A stretch of 37,448 nt of DNA from QZKY01 sp964488675. GTDB lineage: Bacteria > Pseudomonadota > Gammaproteobacteria > Burkholderiales > Burkholderiaceae_D. Within the stretch, counting starts at the first letter, position 1. Every line of letters starts with the position of its first letter. Positions 17,745 to 26,512 of this stretch are shown one piece after another. The stretch spans positions 1 to 37,448 of the forward strand of contig CAZAWA010000010.1 in assembly GCA_964488675.1 (NCBI GenBank), read 5' to 3'. The translations under genes were made by a program, and so were the position numbers. The notes under the pieces were generated by a model. It searched no databases. It was not told the origin of the DNA and worked only from the letters and a program-made list of their open reading frames with translations.

Positions 17745-19103
17745 TCAATTGTCATTGGACGAAAACATCCGACATGATTCGCCTCGCCCAATACCGTAGT
17801 ACAGCCATCCATTGTCTTTCATCTGCTTCGGGTTGTAGATGTTGCGACCGTCAAATATCACACGATATTTCAAGGCGCTCAATGCCGCAAAATCCGGGAT
17901 CCGAAAAGCTTTCCATTCAGTGCAAATAACGAGGGCATCAGCACCAATGAGCGCTGACTCTTTGGTCTCACACAATTTCAAGTCATTGCGGTTTCCATAA
18001 ATGCGTTGCGCCTCGCTCATCGCAACGGGATCATATGCCATAACGCATGCACCAGCTTCCCATAATGACTCCATCAATGTCCGACTTGGCGCCGCTCTCA
18101 TATCATCAGTGTTAGGCTTGAATGCCAAACCCCAAAGCGAAAACACTTTGCCTTTCAATTTCTCGACACCGCCAAAATGGCCCGCCATCAGTTGGAACAG
18201 ATGTTTCTTCTGGCGTTCATTAATGCTGTCTACCTCCTTCAACAGCGAAGCGTGATAACCAACTTCATCAGCCGTTCGTGCAAGTGCCTGAACATCCTTG
18301 GGAAAACATGACCCGCCGTAACCACAGCCCGCATAGATGAAATGATAGCCAATACGCGGGTCTGATCCAATGCCCCTACGAACCTGCTCCATATCAGCGC
18401 CCAGATGCTCTGCAATATTGGCCATTTCATTCATAAAACTAATTTTTGTAGCGAGCATGGCGTTAGCCGCATACTTGGTGAGTTCTGCAGACCGGATATC
18501 CATGACGATAATTCGCTCGTGATTTCGGTTGAAAGGCGCATACAGTTCGCGCATTGCTTGCTCGGCGGCCTGACTGTCTGTCCCAATAACGATACGATCT
18601 GGCCTCATGAAATCGTTAATTGCAGCGCCCTCTTTTAGGAACTCGGGGTTTGACAATACTTCAAATTCTAGTTGAATGCCACGGCGCACAAGTGCAGACT
18701 TAACCCTATCACGCACCTTTTCCGCTGTACCGACCGGAACCGTAGATTTATTTACAATGAAACTTTGCTCCTGCATATGCTGGCCTATCGATTCGGCTAC
18801 ACTCAACACAGATGACAAATCGGCGGCACCATCCTCATCTGGCGGCGTGCCGACAGCAATAAACAACAACTTGCCAAAAGCGACACCTTCCTCAAGTGAG
18901 GTGCTGAACTTCAATAAGCCGTTGTTAATGTTAGCGCTTACGAGCTTGTCTAGACCAGGCTCGTGAATGGGAATGACTCCCCGCTCTAATTTGTATATTT
19001 TGTCTGCGTCAATATCGACACATAAAACTTGGTGGCCAACATCAGCAAAACAGGCGCCCGTAACGAGGCCAACATAGCCGGTTCCAAAAATTGTTACCTT
19101 CAT
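17745..19103 (-). CDS. ugd: UDP-glucose 6-dehydrogenase
   Basis: NAD-dependent two-step oxidation of UDP-glucose to UDP-glucuronate in the cytoplasm. The protein is 452 residues, full length. The Rossmann signature FGTGYVGL is at residues 6-13, with VNKSTVPVGTA (119-127) and SNPEFLKEG (151-159). The catalytic Cys266 is in CGYGGSCFPKD. The C-terminal UDP-binding domain has WGLAFKPNTDDMR and FDGRNIYNP. No obvious UDP-glucuronate-consuming epimerase, decarboxylase or ArnA-type gene is in the window. The product may be used directly by a glycosyltransferase here. Confidence 0.96.
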   Translation of the reverse strand: MKVTIFGTGYVGLVTGACFADVGHQVLCVDIDADKIYKLERGVIPIHEPGLDKLVSANINNGLLKFSTSLEEGVAFGKLLFIAVGTPPDEDGAADLSSVLSVAESIGQHMQEQSFIVNKSTVPVGTAEKVRDRVKSALVRRGIQLEFEVLSNPEFLKEGAAINDFMRPDRIVIGTDSQAAEQAMRELYAPFNRNHERIIVMDIRSAELTKYAANAMLATKISFMNEMANIAEHLGADMEQVRRGIGSDPRIGYHFIYAGCGYGGSCFPKDVQALARTADEVGYHASLLKEVDSINERQKKHLFQLMAGHFGGVEKLKGKVFSLWGLAFKPNTDDMRAAPSRTLMESLWEAGACVMAYDPVAMSEAQRIYGNRNDLKLCETKESALIGADALVICTEWKAFRIPDFAALSALKYRVIFDGRNIYNPKQMKDNGWLYYGIGRGESCRMFSSNDN

Positions 19104-19146
19104 GATGATATCGATCCAAATGTGTTAGTTTCGTGAAGCATTCTGG

Positions 19147-19214
19147 CGAAAGAGCCAACTAATAGGGGGCATGTCTGAAATAAAAACAAAATCGAAAATT
19201 GCACGGCTCTTTCG
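19147..19214. repeat. Inverted repeat with 10-bp perfect arms in the leader of ugd
   Basis: CGAAAGAGCC at 19147-19156 and GGCTCTTTCG at 19205-19214 are perfect inverted copies with 48 bases between them. The right arm also overlaps a self-complementary CTTTCGAAAG at 19209-19218. It lies 44 bp upstream of the ugd start, within the 219-bp gap between the GT2 gene and ugd. It could be a leader stem-loop, an operator pair or a decayed attenuator. No U tract follows on either strand. Confidence 0.45.
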
Positions 19215-19322
19215 AAAGCAGGCCGGGCAAATCTGATCCTAATTTGTCATCAATAATTTGACACCATTCAGCAAATAAAAGCACCTGTTTCCTTCAACGC
19301 TTCAAACGAATATACCGCTTGC

Positions 19323-20141
19323 CTAGTCTTTTACAATCCCAAATTTCGTTCGTTTAGCTTTGTTACGCAGCGTTTCGTACTTAATTTCTATGTTTCGCTT
19401 TCGTCGTTCCGTGTCAATATACCCACGTGCATGCTCAAGGTGAACGCAGACTGCTGTATAGCGCACCCGCCTGGCCGTGATGCCGTTGTGCTTAAGGCGT
19501 TGCCCCATTTCGGCATCTTGACCACCGTAGTGCATACGCTCATCAAACCCATTGACTCTCAGCAAATCAGATTTCCAGCCCGACGCGTTGTGTCCATTCC
19601 ATGTTTTTCTAGTTGGTACAGCAAAGTTCAGAAATTCTGCCCATATACCCCTGGCAGTCACCCTGAGATTTTTTCTCAACCGTGGCAAGCCGTGTGACTT
19701 GAGCCAAGCAATGTCAAATGCCACACCTGAAGCAATCTCCTCCTTTCCAATGGCCGTACTGCAGGACATCGGCAGCTTGAAATATCCGCCTGACAGAAAT
19801 TGACCGGGCCTTGCATTTCTCCTGTGCGTTTCAACAAAATCATTGCGAGGAACGCAATCACCATCTGTAAATATCAAGTAATCGCCTTCGGCCATCAAGA
19901 TAGCTTTATTGAGAATCCTACATTTTTGAAACCCTTCGTCCTCTTGCCAGACATGTACGATATCAAGACTCGATGCCTCTCTAAAACGATCAATCAGAAC
20001 TTTTGTATCATTCGTCGATCCGTCGTCAGCGATAACAACTTGAAAATCTTTATATGTTTGATTCTCAAAACCCCAGAGAACCTTTTCAAGCCACTCAGGA
20101 GAATTGTATGTAGTGAAGATGACTGATATCGAAAATTTCAT
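19323..20141 (-). CDS. Family 2 glycosyltransferase with galactosyltransferase-like C-terminal segment
   Basis: A 272-residue GT-A fold enzyme. The N-terminus ISVIFTTYNSPEWL starts the GT2 domain, followed by ADDGSTND (39-45). The metal-binding DxD is FTDGDCVPR (DGD at 93-95). The C-terminal part has SGWKSDLLRVNGFDE and HYGGQDAEMGQRL, the Glyco_transf_7C type seen in galactosyl- and N-acetylhexosaminyltransferases. ATG 20141 is preferred over an upstream in-frame TTG at 20162. No transmembrane segment is present. It lies downstream of msbA, so an LPS-core or surface-glycan acceptor is likely. Confidence 0.88.
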   Translation of the reverse strand: MKFSISVIFTTYNSPEWLEKVLWGFENQTYKDFQVVIADDGSTNDTKVLIDRFREASSLDIVHVWQEDEGFQKCRILNKAILMAEGDYLIFTDGDCVPRNDFVETHRRNARPGQFLSGGYFKLPMSCSTAIGKEEIASGVAFDIAWLKSHGLPRLRKNLRVTARGIWAEFLNFAVPTRKTWNGHNASGWKSDLLRVNGFDERMHYGGQDAEMGQRLKHNGITARRVRYTAVCVHLEHARGYIDTERRKRNIEIKYETLRNKAKRTKFGIVKD

Positions 20142-20213
20142 ATAACTGCACCAAGCCTTCAAGGAAAACCATTACTGATACTAAGACGCAACCAAAGCTG
20201 TAATTAATAACGG

Positions 20214-21947
20214 CTACGCCACTTCAGGAAACTGCAAATGATAAAGGTGTGCGTAGATGCCCTGCCTATTTAATAGCTCGCTATGTGTTCCAATTTCGAC
20301 GATACCACCTTCCATCAGCACAACAATCCTGCTGGCTCGCTCAACAGTCGATAACCTGTGAGCAATCACAAATGTCGTCCGCCCGAGCATCAACTCATCC
20401 AGTGCAGCCTGAACCGCCCTTTCCGACTCGCTATCCAGCGCAGAGGTTGCTTCATCCAGTATTAGCAATGAAGCATCCTTGTATATCGCCCTGGCTATCG
20501 CAAGTCGCTGGCGCTGCCCTCCTGACAGACGCGATCCATTATTGCCAATTATCGTCTCATATCCATCCGGCAAACCACAAATAACATCGTGCAAATGAGC
20601 GGCCCTTGCTGCAGCCAATATTTTACTGACATCAGGTGCGCTATCGCCATAGGCAATATTGGCAGCTACGGTGTCGTCAAAGAGTACGACATGCTGGCTC
20701 ACCATAGCTATTTGCTCACGAAGACTGCTTAACGAAATTTCGTCAATGGGCTGCCCATCCAGCAAGACTCGCCCGCAAGTCGGCACAAGGAACCCTGGCA
20801 ACAAATTCACCAGTGTAGTCTTCCCGCCACCCGACACGCCAACAAGCGCAATCGTTTCGCCCGGCTCGATATGCAGGCTTATATTATTCAACGCTGGCTG
20901 GCTCTGTCCAGAATAGGTGTATCCAACATTCTCAAGGTCGATGCGCCCCAGAGCTCGCTTTTCCAGCCTCATTCCGTCTGTTCTCTCAATTGGCGTGTCA
21001 ATCAAATTAAAGACAGATTCAGCTGCGGCCATTCCCCGTTGCAGAGGCCCATTAATCTCCGCCAGTTGCCTTAATGGCGTTAACAGCATTAGCATGGCCG
21101 TGATAAATGAAACAAATCCACCAACTGTCATCTGACCGTTTTCTGCCTGAAGCAAGGCAATGATAATAACCACTGAAATGGCGCATGCCGTCAGTATTTG
21201 TGTAATCGGCATAGTCGACGCAAAGGTTCTGATCGCCCTCATCAGGTAGCGCCTTAGATTGTCTGAACGCTTTTTGAAACGCGACTGTTCATACTGCTGT
21301 CCGCCAAAAACCTTGATAACCAGTTGAGCACGGGCTGTTTCTTCAATTACCTGCGTCAGTTGCGCATTTATCAAAAGCGACTCCTGATTCAGCAATTTCA
21401 GACGCCTTCCAGTAAAGCGAACTACCAGTGCAATCAGTGGAAGCAACACCATTGTGACCAGAGAAAGCAGCCAATTCAGGTAAAACAGCCATGCGAGGAG
21501 ACCAAGCACAGTCAAAACGGAGCGAATCAAAGATGTAAAAACCCTGGTCACCATTTCATTGATCTGCTGAACCTCAAACATGATGGAATTAATAACCTGA
21601 CCCACAGAATGATTCACAAAATATCCTGCTGGCACATGGAGAAGACGCTCATACATCTTGCTGCGAAAATCGTTCAGCACATTGGTCGAAACCCAATTCA
21701 TCATGTATGTGCTGGTGTATATGGAGGCGCCACGAACGGTCATCAGCCCGATAGCAACAAGGGGAACCAGCCAGAGCGAAAATGTCGGGTTCCCGACAAA
21801 GCCATGATCGAGCAGCAACTGAAGAAAATAGGGGGCTACCGGCTCGGTAGCTGCCGTCACAATCATCGCGATAAAAGCCAGCGCCAAACGCCCGCTGTAG
21901 GGCTTGTGAACCGCAAGGAGGCGCTTGATGTGTCGATGAAAAGTCAT
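20214..21947 (-). CDS. msbA: Lipid A export ATP-binding/permease protein MsbA
   Basis: Homodimeric half-size ABC exporter that flips core-lipid A across the inner membrane. The 577-residue protein has an N-terminal six-helix ABC-transporter type-1 domain, residues about 20-300. The nucleotide-binding domain has Walker A GVSGGGKT (370-377), signature LSGGQ (474-478), Walker B LLILDEA (494-500) and the switch His in VIAHRLST. It follows a glycosyltransferase gene by 14 bp and probably shares its promoter. No lpxK or waaA is beside it here, unlike in many proteobacteria. Confidence 0.93.
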   Translation of the reverse strand: MTFHRHIKRLLAVHKPYSGRLALAFIAMIVTAATEPVAPYFLQLLLDHGFVGNPTFSLWLVPLVAIGLMTVRGASIYTSTYMMNWVSTNVLNDFRSKMYERLLHVPAGYFVNHSVGQVINSIMFEVQQINEMVTRVFTSLIRSVLTVLGLLAWLFYLNWLLSLVTMVLLPLIALVVRFTGRRLKLLNQESLLINAQLTQVIEETARAQLVIKVFGGQQYEQSRFKKRSDNLRRYLMRAIRTFASTMPITQILTACAISVVIIIALLQAENGQMTVGGFVSFITAMLMLLTPLRQLAEINGPLQRGMAAAESVFNLIDTPIERTDGMRLEKRALGRIDLENVGYTYSGQSQPALNNISLHIEPGETIALVGVSGGGKTTLVNLLPGFLVPTCGRVLLDGQPIDEISLSSLREQIAMVSQHVVLFDDTVAANIAYGDSAPDVSKILAAARAAHLHDVICGLPDGYETIIGNNGSRLSGGQRQRLAIARAIYKDASLLILDEATSALDSESERAVQAALDELMLGRTTFVIAHRLSTVERASRIVVLMEGGIVEIGTHSELLNRQGIYAHLYHLQFPEVA

Positions 21948-21961
21948 TTGGATAAACTGGA

Positions 21962-22717
21962 CTATTCTGTCCAGTGATCAGCAATCCACGGCGCCGGACG
22001 AACGAAACGCAAGGCCCTGTTCCGCTTGCCAATCAATGCATCAGGCGGGTTGACCTCACCATGAAATATCACTATCTTGGCACCAGAGGCAATATGTGGC
22101 TCCTGCCAATAGTTAGTCGGCCAGCTGGGGATGCAATGGTACTTGTAACTGGAACACCACTCTTCCGGCCAGTACTGCAGCTTGCCCTGTTTGTGCAGCG
22201 CATCTGAAAGGAATGCCTGTTCATTGCGAAAATTGGCTCGCGCTTCTGACTGTGTCGCGCGAAAAAGCGCCAGCACATCGGCGTGCGCACCGATTGTAAA
22301 ACGATACACCGAAGAATTGCCGGTGACGCGCCAGGGCCGCTTCCAGTCGTGAATAATCAAAAATTCGCCGGGGTAATCAAAAAAGCAGTCTATGTCATCG
22401 ACGATGACCACATCCAGATCGAGAAACAGCGCCGTTCCTTGCAGGCCATACAGATCCGACTCGAAAGTAGTCAGCTTTTTCCATCCCCGTTCAGGCAAGC
22501 CGTCAGGCAGCCTCAAATCCGGGATCGGGAAGCATTCAGCCTCTGCCCTGATGCCGTTACTGTCGTCAGTGAGACAAACAAACCGAAAATTACCGCTCAA
22601 ATGACGACGCACCATTCCATACAAGCGATTGACATACTCAGGACCGTACTTGGTCCCCCACTTCATGCACAGAATGACTCGCTGATTAAGGTCCCCGGCG
22701 GAAATACTGGTTGCCAT
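21962..22717 (-). CDS. Putative glycosyltransferase with DxD motif
   Basis: A 251-residue protein that begins its domain with RVILCMKWGTKYGPEYVN. A DxD-type metal-binding motif, ALFLDLDVVIVDD, lies near residue 95. FLIIHDWKRPWRV, a NEQAFLSDAL segment and the late IVIFHGEVNPPDA follow. The layout resembles GT8-like sugar transferases. ATG 22717 has AGGTG seven bases upstream, which fixes the start. It is the first gene of the unit with msbA. The sugar and acceptor are unknown. Confidence 0.72.
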   Translation of the reverse strand: MATSISAGDLNQRVILCMKWGTKYGPEYVNRLYGMVRRHLSGNFRFVCLTDDSNGIRAEAECFPIPDLRLPDGLPERGWKKLTTFESDLYGLQGTALFLDLDVVIVDDIDCFFDYPGEFLIIHDWKRPWRVTGNSSVYRFTIGAHADVLALFRATQSEARANFRNEQAFLSDALHKQGKLQYWPEEWCSSYKYHCIPSWPTNYWQEPHIASGAKIVIFHGEVNPPDALIGKRNRALRFVRPAPWIADHWTE

Positions 22718-22814
22718 CAAAATGCACCTATTTTGTTGAATGCTGCAGGAAAATTCATCATGTTTCTTTTGCGACGAGTCATTCTTAATTTCTTGACTCT
22801 ATCAATAGCATGTC

Positions 22815-22820
22815 ATTATA
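22815..22820 (-). promoter_or_regulatory. Candidate -10 element for the glycosyltransferase-msbA unit
   Basis: Read on the minus strand, TATAAT at 22820-22815 is a perfect -10 hexamer, about 100 bp before the gene starting at 22717. A TTGTCA lies upstream, but at 21-bp spacing rather than 17. The dnaE-glycosyltransferase gap of about 190 bp contains nothing else recognisable. Confidence 0.3.
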
Positions 22821-22908
22821 AACAAAGTGGCATAACAGAACTGACAACAGTTGCATGCGCCCAGGACAGTCTTACGCTAACGATTGGCCTCTAACTCTGT
22901 CCGTTAAA

Positions 22909-25900
22909 TCAGTACTCCACCGTCACATCCGTCGCGCCCAGCGCTTCCATCAGGGCAAGCTTGAGTTCGTCGGATGGCAGCACGCGCCATTTGTCGTCAA
23001 AACGAAGCTCACATTCGTTCCCGTGCAACTGGTAACGCATGAATAATGGCAAGCCATTCGATGCGACATGGGGCGACAGCACATTCGCAAAACGCGATGG
23101 GTCAACCATCTGTGGCATAAAGAGGCAAAGCCGCTTTCCAAACTGCATCCTCGCCCCGGCGATATCCAGCACACTGTCGGCCGCAATTCGCAAGCCACCC
23201 GTAAAACGATCTTCGGCAATCCTCCCCTGCGCTGCGAGAAATTCATCTTCCTTGAACAAATTCCGGTTTGCATCAAATAGCTCGCTGAACACGGTCACAT
23301 CGATCGTTGCGCTTCCGTCGTCCAGCGTCACGATCGTGATCCGCCCGCGTTGCGTCATCTGAGGACGCATGGCGGAAATGATTCCGGCTATCCATTTGTG
23401 CTCGCGCGCCGGCTTCAGTTCTGCCAGACGGGCCAGAGCGAAATATCGTGCTTCCGTTGTATACGCATTAAACAAATGGCCGGACAAATACAATCCAAGC
23501 GAAGCCTTTTCTTCAGCCAGCTTTTGCTTTTCACTCCAGGGCACCGTTTTGACATACTCCGGCGGCGCAACCAAATCGCCGTCGTCTCCGCCAAAAAGGC
23601 TGACCTGATTGGCGGAAGCCACCGCCTGCTCAGCCGCTTCCATCGCGAGTCCGACCGAAGCCAGCAGCGTCGCCCTGTCGGCACGGAAACAATCAAAGGC
23701 CCCGGCACGGATAAGCGACTCAATCGTGCGCCGGTTTGCGACCCGTTTGTCAATGCGGCTGCAGAAATCAAACAAATCCGTGAACGGCCTTTCCTTGCGC
23801 ACCGCTACAATCGCCTCGATCGCGGACTGTCCCGCCCCTCGAATTGCTCCCAACCCGTAGCGAATCTGCATGACCGGCTTGCCGCTCACGCTTGGCGCAT
23901 CTCCAACCGGAAGAAAGCGGAAGTCGGACTGGTTGATGTCCGGCGGCAGGAGCGTTAACCCGCTCTCCTCGACCGCATCTTCAACCAGGACCTTGATTTT
24001 GTCAGTATCATCCATTGCCAGAGACAAGTTGGCCGCCATGAAGGCTGCAGGATGGTGTGCTTTCAGATACGCCGTCTGGTAGGCCAGCAAAGCATATGCT
24101 GCAGCATGCGACTTGTTGAAACCGTAGCCAGCAAATTTTTCCATCAGGTCGAAAATTTCGTCCGACTTCTGCACGGGCAGGCCATTTTTCGCTGCGCCAT
24201 CACGAAAAATCTGACGATGCTGCGCCATCTCGTCGGCGTCTTTCTTGCCCATCGCACGCCGTAACAAGTCTGCGCTACCGAGCGTGTATCCGCCCACCAC
24301 CTGCGCCATCTGCATCACCTGCTCCTGATAGACCATGATGCCGTAGGTTTCAGACAGAATTGCTTCGGTTCGGGGGTCGGGATAGTCAAATCGCTCGCCG
24401 TGCTTGCGCCGACAAAAATCCGGAATCAGATCCATGGGCCCTGGCCGGTATAAGGCTACCAGCGCAATAATGTCCTCGAAACGGTCTGGTCTGGCATCCT
24501 TGAGCATGCCCTGCATGCCGCGGCTTTCAAGCTGAAATACCGCGACGGTCCTGGCCTTCGTCAGCAACTCATAAGTCAGCCTGTCATCCAGCGGGAGGGA
24601 TTCGAGGTTAAAGCCCTCCATCGCCGGATCAAGTTGCCGAACAGAGCGCACGGTCAAGTCGAGAATGGTCAGCGTCGCCAGGCCAAGAAAGTCGAACTTC
24701 ACGAGTCCGACGGCTTCGACATCACCCTTGTCGAATTGCGAAATCACGCCCGCTTCGTTGCCAGCCTGCCGGTAAAGCGGACAGTAATTGGTCAATTTTC
24801 CCGGTGCGATCAAAACACCGCCCGCATGCATGCCGACATTGCGCGTAATGCCCTCCACCTGCTCGGCCAGCGCCAGCAACTGCTTGACTTCCTCTTCATT
24901 TTTTTCTCGTTCAGCCAGCAGCGGCTCTTCCCTTTTGGCATCGGAAATCGTAACCTGCTTTCCCGGCTTGTTCGGAATCAGTTTGGATATCCCGTCGCAA
25001 AAGTTGTATCCGAAATCCAGCACCCGCCCGACATCTCGCACCGCAGCCCTCGCTGCCATCGTGCCGAAGGTCGCAATTTGCGAGACAGCATCCATGCCAT
25101 AACGATCCTTGACATACTGAATTACGCGATCACGACCTTCCTGACAAAAGTCAATGTCGAAATCCGGCATCGACACCCGTTCAGGGTTGAGAAAGCGCTC
25201 AAAGAGCAGGTTGTATGCCAATGGATCCAGATCCGTGATCGCCAGCGCATAAGCGGCAAGAGAACCAGCTCCTGAGCCGCGCCCAGGCCCGACCGGTACG
25301 CCATTATTCTTGGCCCAGCGAATGAAGTCGGCGACAATCAGGAAATAGCCGGCAAAACCCATCTTGATGATGGTATCTGTCTCAAATAGCAGCCGCTCTT
25401 CGTAGCGGGCGCGCTGCGCTTCCCGCTTGGTTTCGTCTGGGTACAACTGTCGCAGTCGCTGTTCCAGCCCCTGCTTTGCCTCCATCACCAGAAATTCGTC
25501 TATTGAGACATCTCCGGGAGTGGGAAAATCCGGCAGTTTTGGCTTGAAAAGCTCAAGCACCAGATTGCAGCGTCGCGCGATCTCAACTGAGTTTTCCAAG
25601 GCCGATGGCAAGTCAGCAAACAGTTCAACCATCTCGGCTTGCGTCTTGAAACTTTGCTGGTCATTGAACAGTTTGGAGCGGCGCGGATTTGCCAGGATTT
25701 CGCCTTCGGAGATGCAGGTGCGCGCCTCGTGCGCGACAAATTCCTCCGCAGACAGGAATTGCACCGGATGGGTTGCCACTACAGGAATTTTCAGCTTATG
25801 CGCAAGCGCAACCGTGTGCCTGACATGGTTGCCCGTCCCAGCTTGAACTGCGCGCTGCACTTCGAGATAGAAATGGCCGGGGAAAATATTGGCCCACCGT

Positions 25901-26379
25901 TGCGCACACTTTTCCGCTGCTGCAAAGTTGCCATTTTCGATCGCAATGCCTATGTCGCCCATTTGCGCCCCGGAAAGCGCAATCAATCCTTGCTTGCCAT
26001 TCTTCTGCGACGCCTCCAGCCATTCGAAACGAACTTCAGCACGACCGCGATGCTGATTTTCCAGCCACGCTCGCGAAAGCAATTCGCACAATTGCAGGTA
26101 GCCGTCATGGTTCTTAACCAGAAGCAATAATCGCGTTGGCTTGTCCCGCTGCTCCTCGTTGGTAATCCATACATCGCACCCGGCAATCGGCTTGACGCCG
26201 GCACGCAGGGATGCCTGATAGAACTTGATCAGACCGAACAAATTTGAAAGATCCGTCAGTGCCAGGGCTGGCTGGCCGTCATTGGCAGCCGCCTTGACCG
26301 CATCGTCAATGCGAACGAGACCGTCAACAATCGAAAATTCTGAGTGCAGGCGAAGGTGAACGAATTGCGGCGAAATCAT
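22909..26379 (-). CDS. dnaE: DNA polymerase III subunit alpha
   Basis: Catalytic subunit of the replicative polymerase, DnaE1 type, 1156 residues. The N-terminal PHP domain starts with FVHLRLHSEFSIVDG. Two catalytic aspartates are in PDFDIDFCQEGRD (about residues 404 and 406), and the third is in VKFDFLGL near 559. The bacterial-type fingers motif YRPGPMDLIPDF is also present, and the C-terminal OB-fold region is present. The length is normal. It is transcribed in the same direction as msbA but separated by 190 bp. Confidence 0.97.
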   Translation of the reverse strand: MISPQFVHLRLHSEFSIVDGLVRIDDAVKAAANDGQPALALTDLSNLFGLIKFYQASLRAGVKPIAGCDVWITNEEQRDKPTRLLLLVKNHDGYLQLCELLSRAWLENQHRGRAEVRFEWLEASQKNGKQGLIALSGAQMGDIGIAIENGNFAAAEKCAQRWANIFPGHFYLEVQRAVQAGTGNHVRHTVALAHKLKIPVVATHPVQFLSAEEFVAHEARTCISEGEILANPRRSKLFNDQQSFKTQAEMVELFADLPSALENSVEIARRCNLVLELFKPKLPDFPTPGDVSIDEFLVMEAKQGLEQRLRQLYPDETKREAQRARYEERLLFETDTIIKMGFAGYFLIVADFIRWAKNNGVPVGPGRGSGAGSLAAYALAITDLDPLAYNLLFERFLNPERVSMPDFDIDFCQEGRDRVIQYVKDRYGMDAVSQIATFGTMAARAAVRDVGRVLDFGYNFCDGISKLIPNKPGKQVTISDAKREEPLLAEREKNEEEVKQLLALAEQVEGITRNVGMHAGGVLIAPGKLTNYCPLYRQAGNEAGVISQFDKGDVEAVGLVKFDFLGLATLTILDLTVRSVRQLDPAMEGFNLESLPLDDRLTYELLTKARTVAVFQLESRGMQGMLKDARPDRFEDIIALVALYRPGPMDLIPDFCRRKHGERFDYPDPRTEAILSETYGIMVYQEQVMQMAQVVGGYTLGSADLLRRAMGKKDADEMAQHRQIFRDGAAKNGLPVQKSDEIFDLMEKFAGYGFNKSHAAAYALLAYQTAYLKAHHPAAFMAANLSLAMDDTDKIKVLVEDAVEESGLTLLPPDINQSDFRFLPVGDAPSVSGKPVMQIRYGLGAIRGAGQSAIEAIVAVRKERPFTDLFDFCSRIDKRVANRRTIESLIRAGAFDCFRADRATLLASVGLAMEAAEQAVASANQVSLFGGDDGDLVAPPEYVKTVPWSEKQKLAEEKASLGLYLSGHLFNAYTTEARYFALARLAELKPAREHKWIAGIISAMRPQMTQRGRITIVTLDDGSATIDVTVFSELFDANRNLFKEDEFLAAQGRIAEDRFTGGLRIAADSVLDIAGARMQFGKRLCLFMPQMVDPSRFANVLSPHVASNGLPLFMRYQLHGNECELRFDDKWRVLPSDELKLALMEALGATDVTVEY

Positions 26380-26512
26380 CCCGCCATTTTACCCCGCCAC
26401 AAGCAGCTAAAAGCCATTTGGAAAACCTTTTCGCCGCTTCCGGGTTGGTTAAGGGTATTACCCGCGCGCCCATTCCCAAAGGGGGCTCTCCACTGGCAAG
26501 GCCTGGGAACCT

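Noticed and set aside
19104..19322. JUMPstart/ops element in front of the surface genes
   Set aside because: No GGCGGTAG-type ops sequence is found on either strand of this gap.
20214..21947. Defective Walker A in MsbA (GVSGGGKTT)
   Set aside because: It still fits the GxxxxGK(S/T) consensus, and the other ABC motifs are intact.
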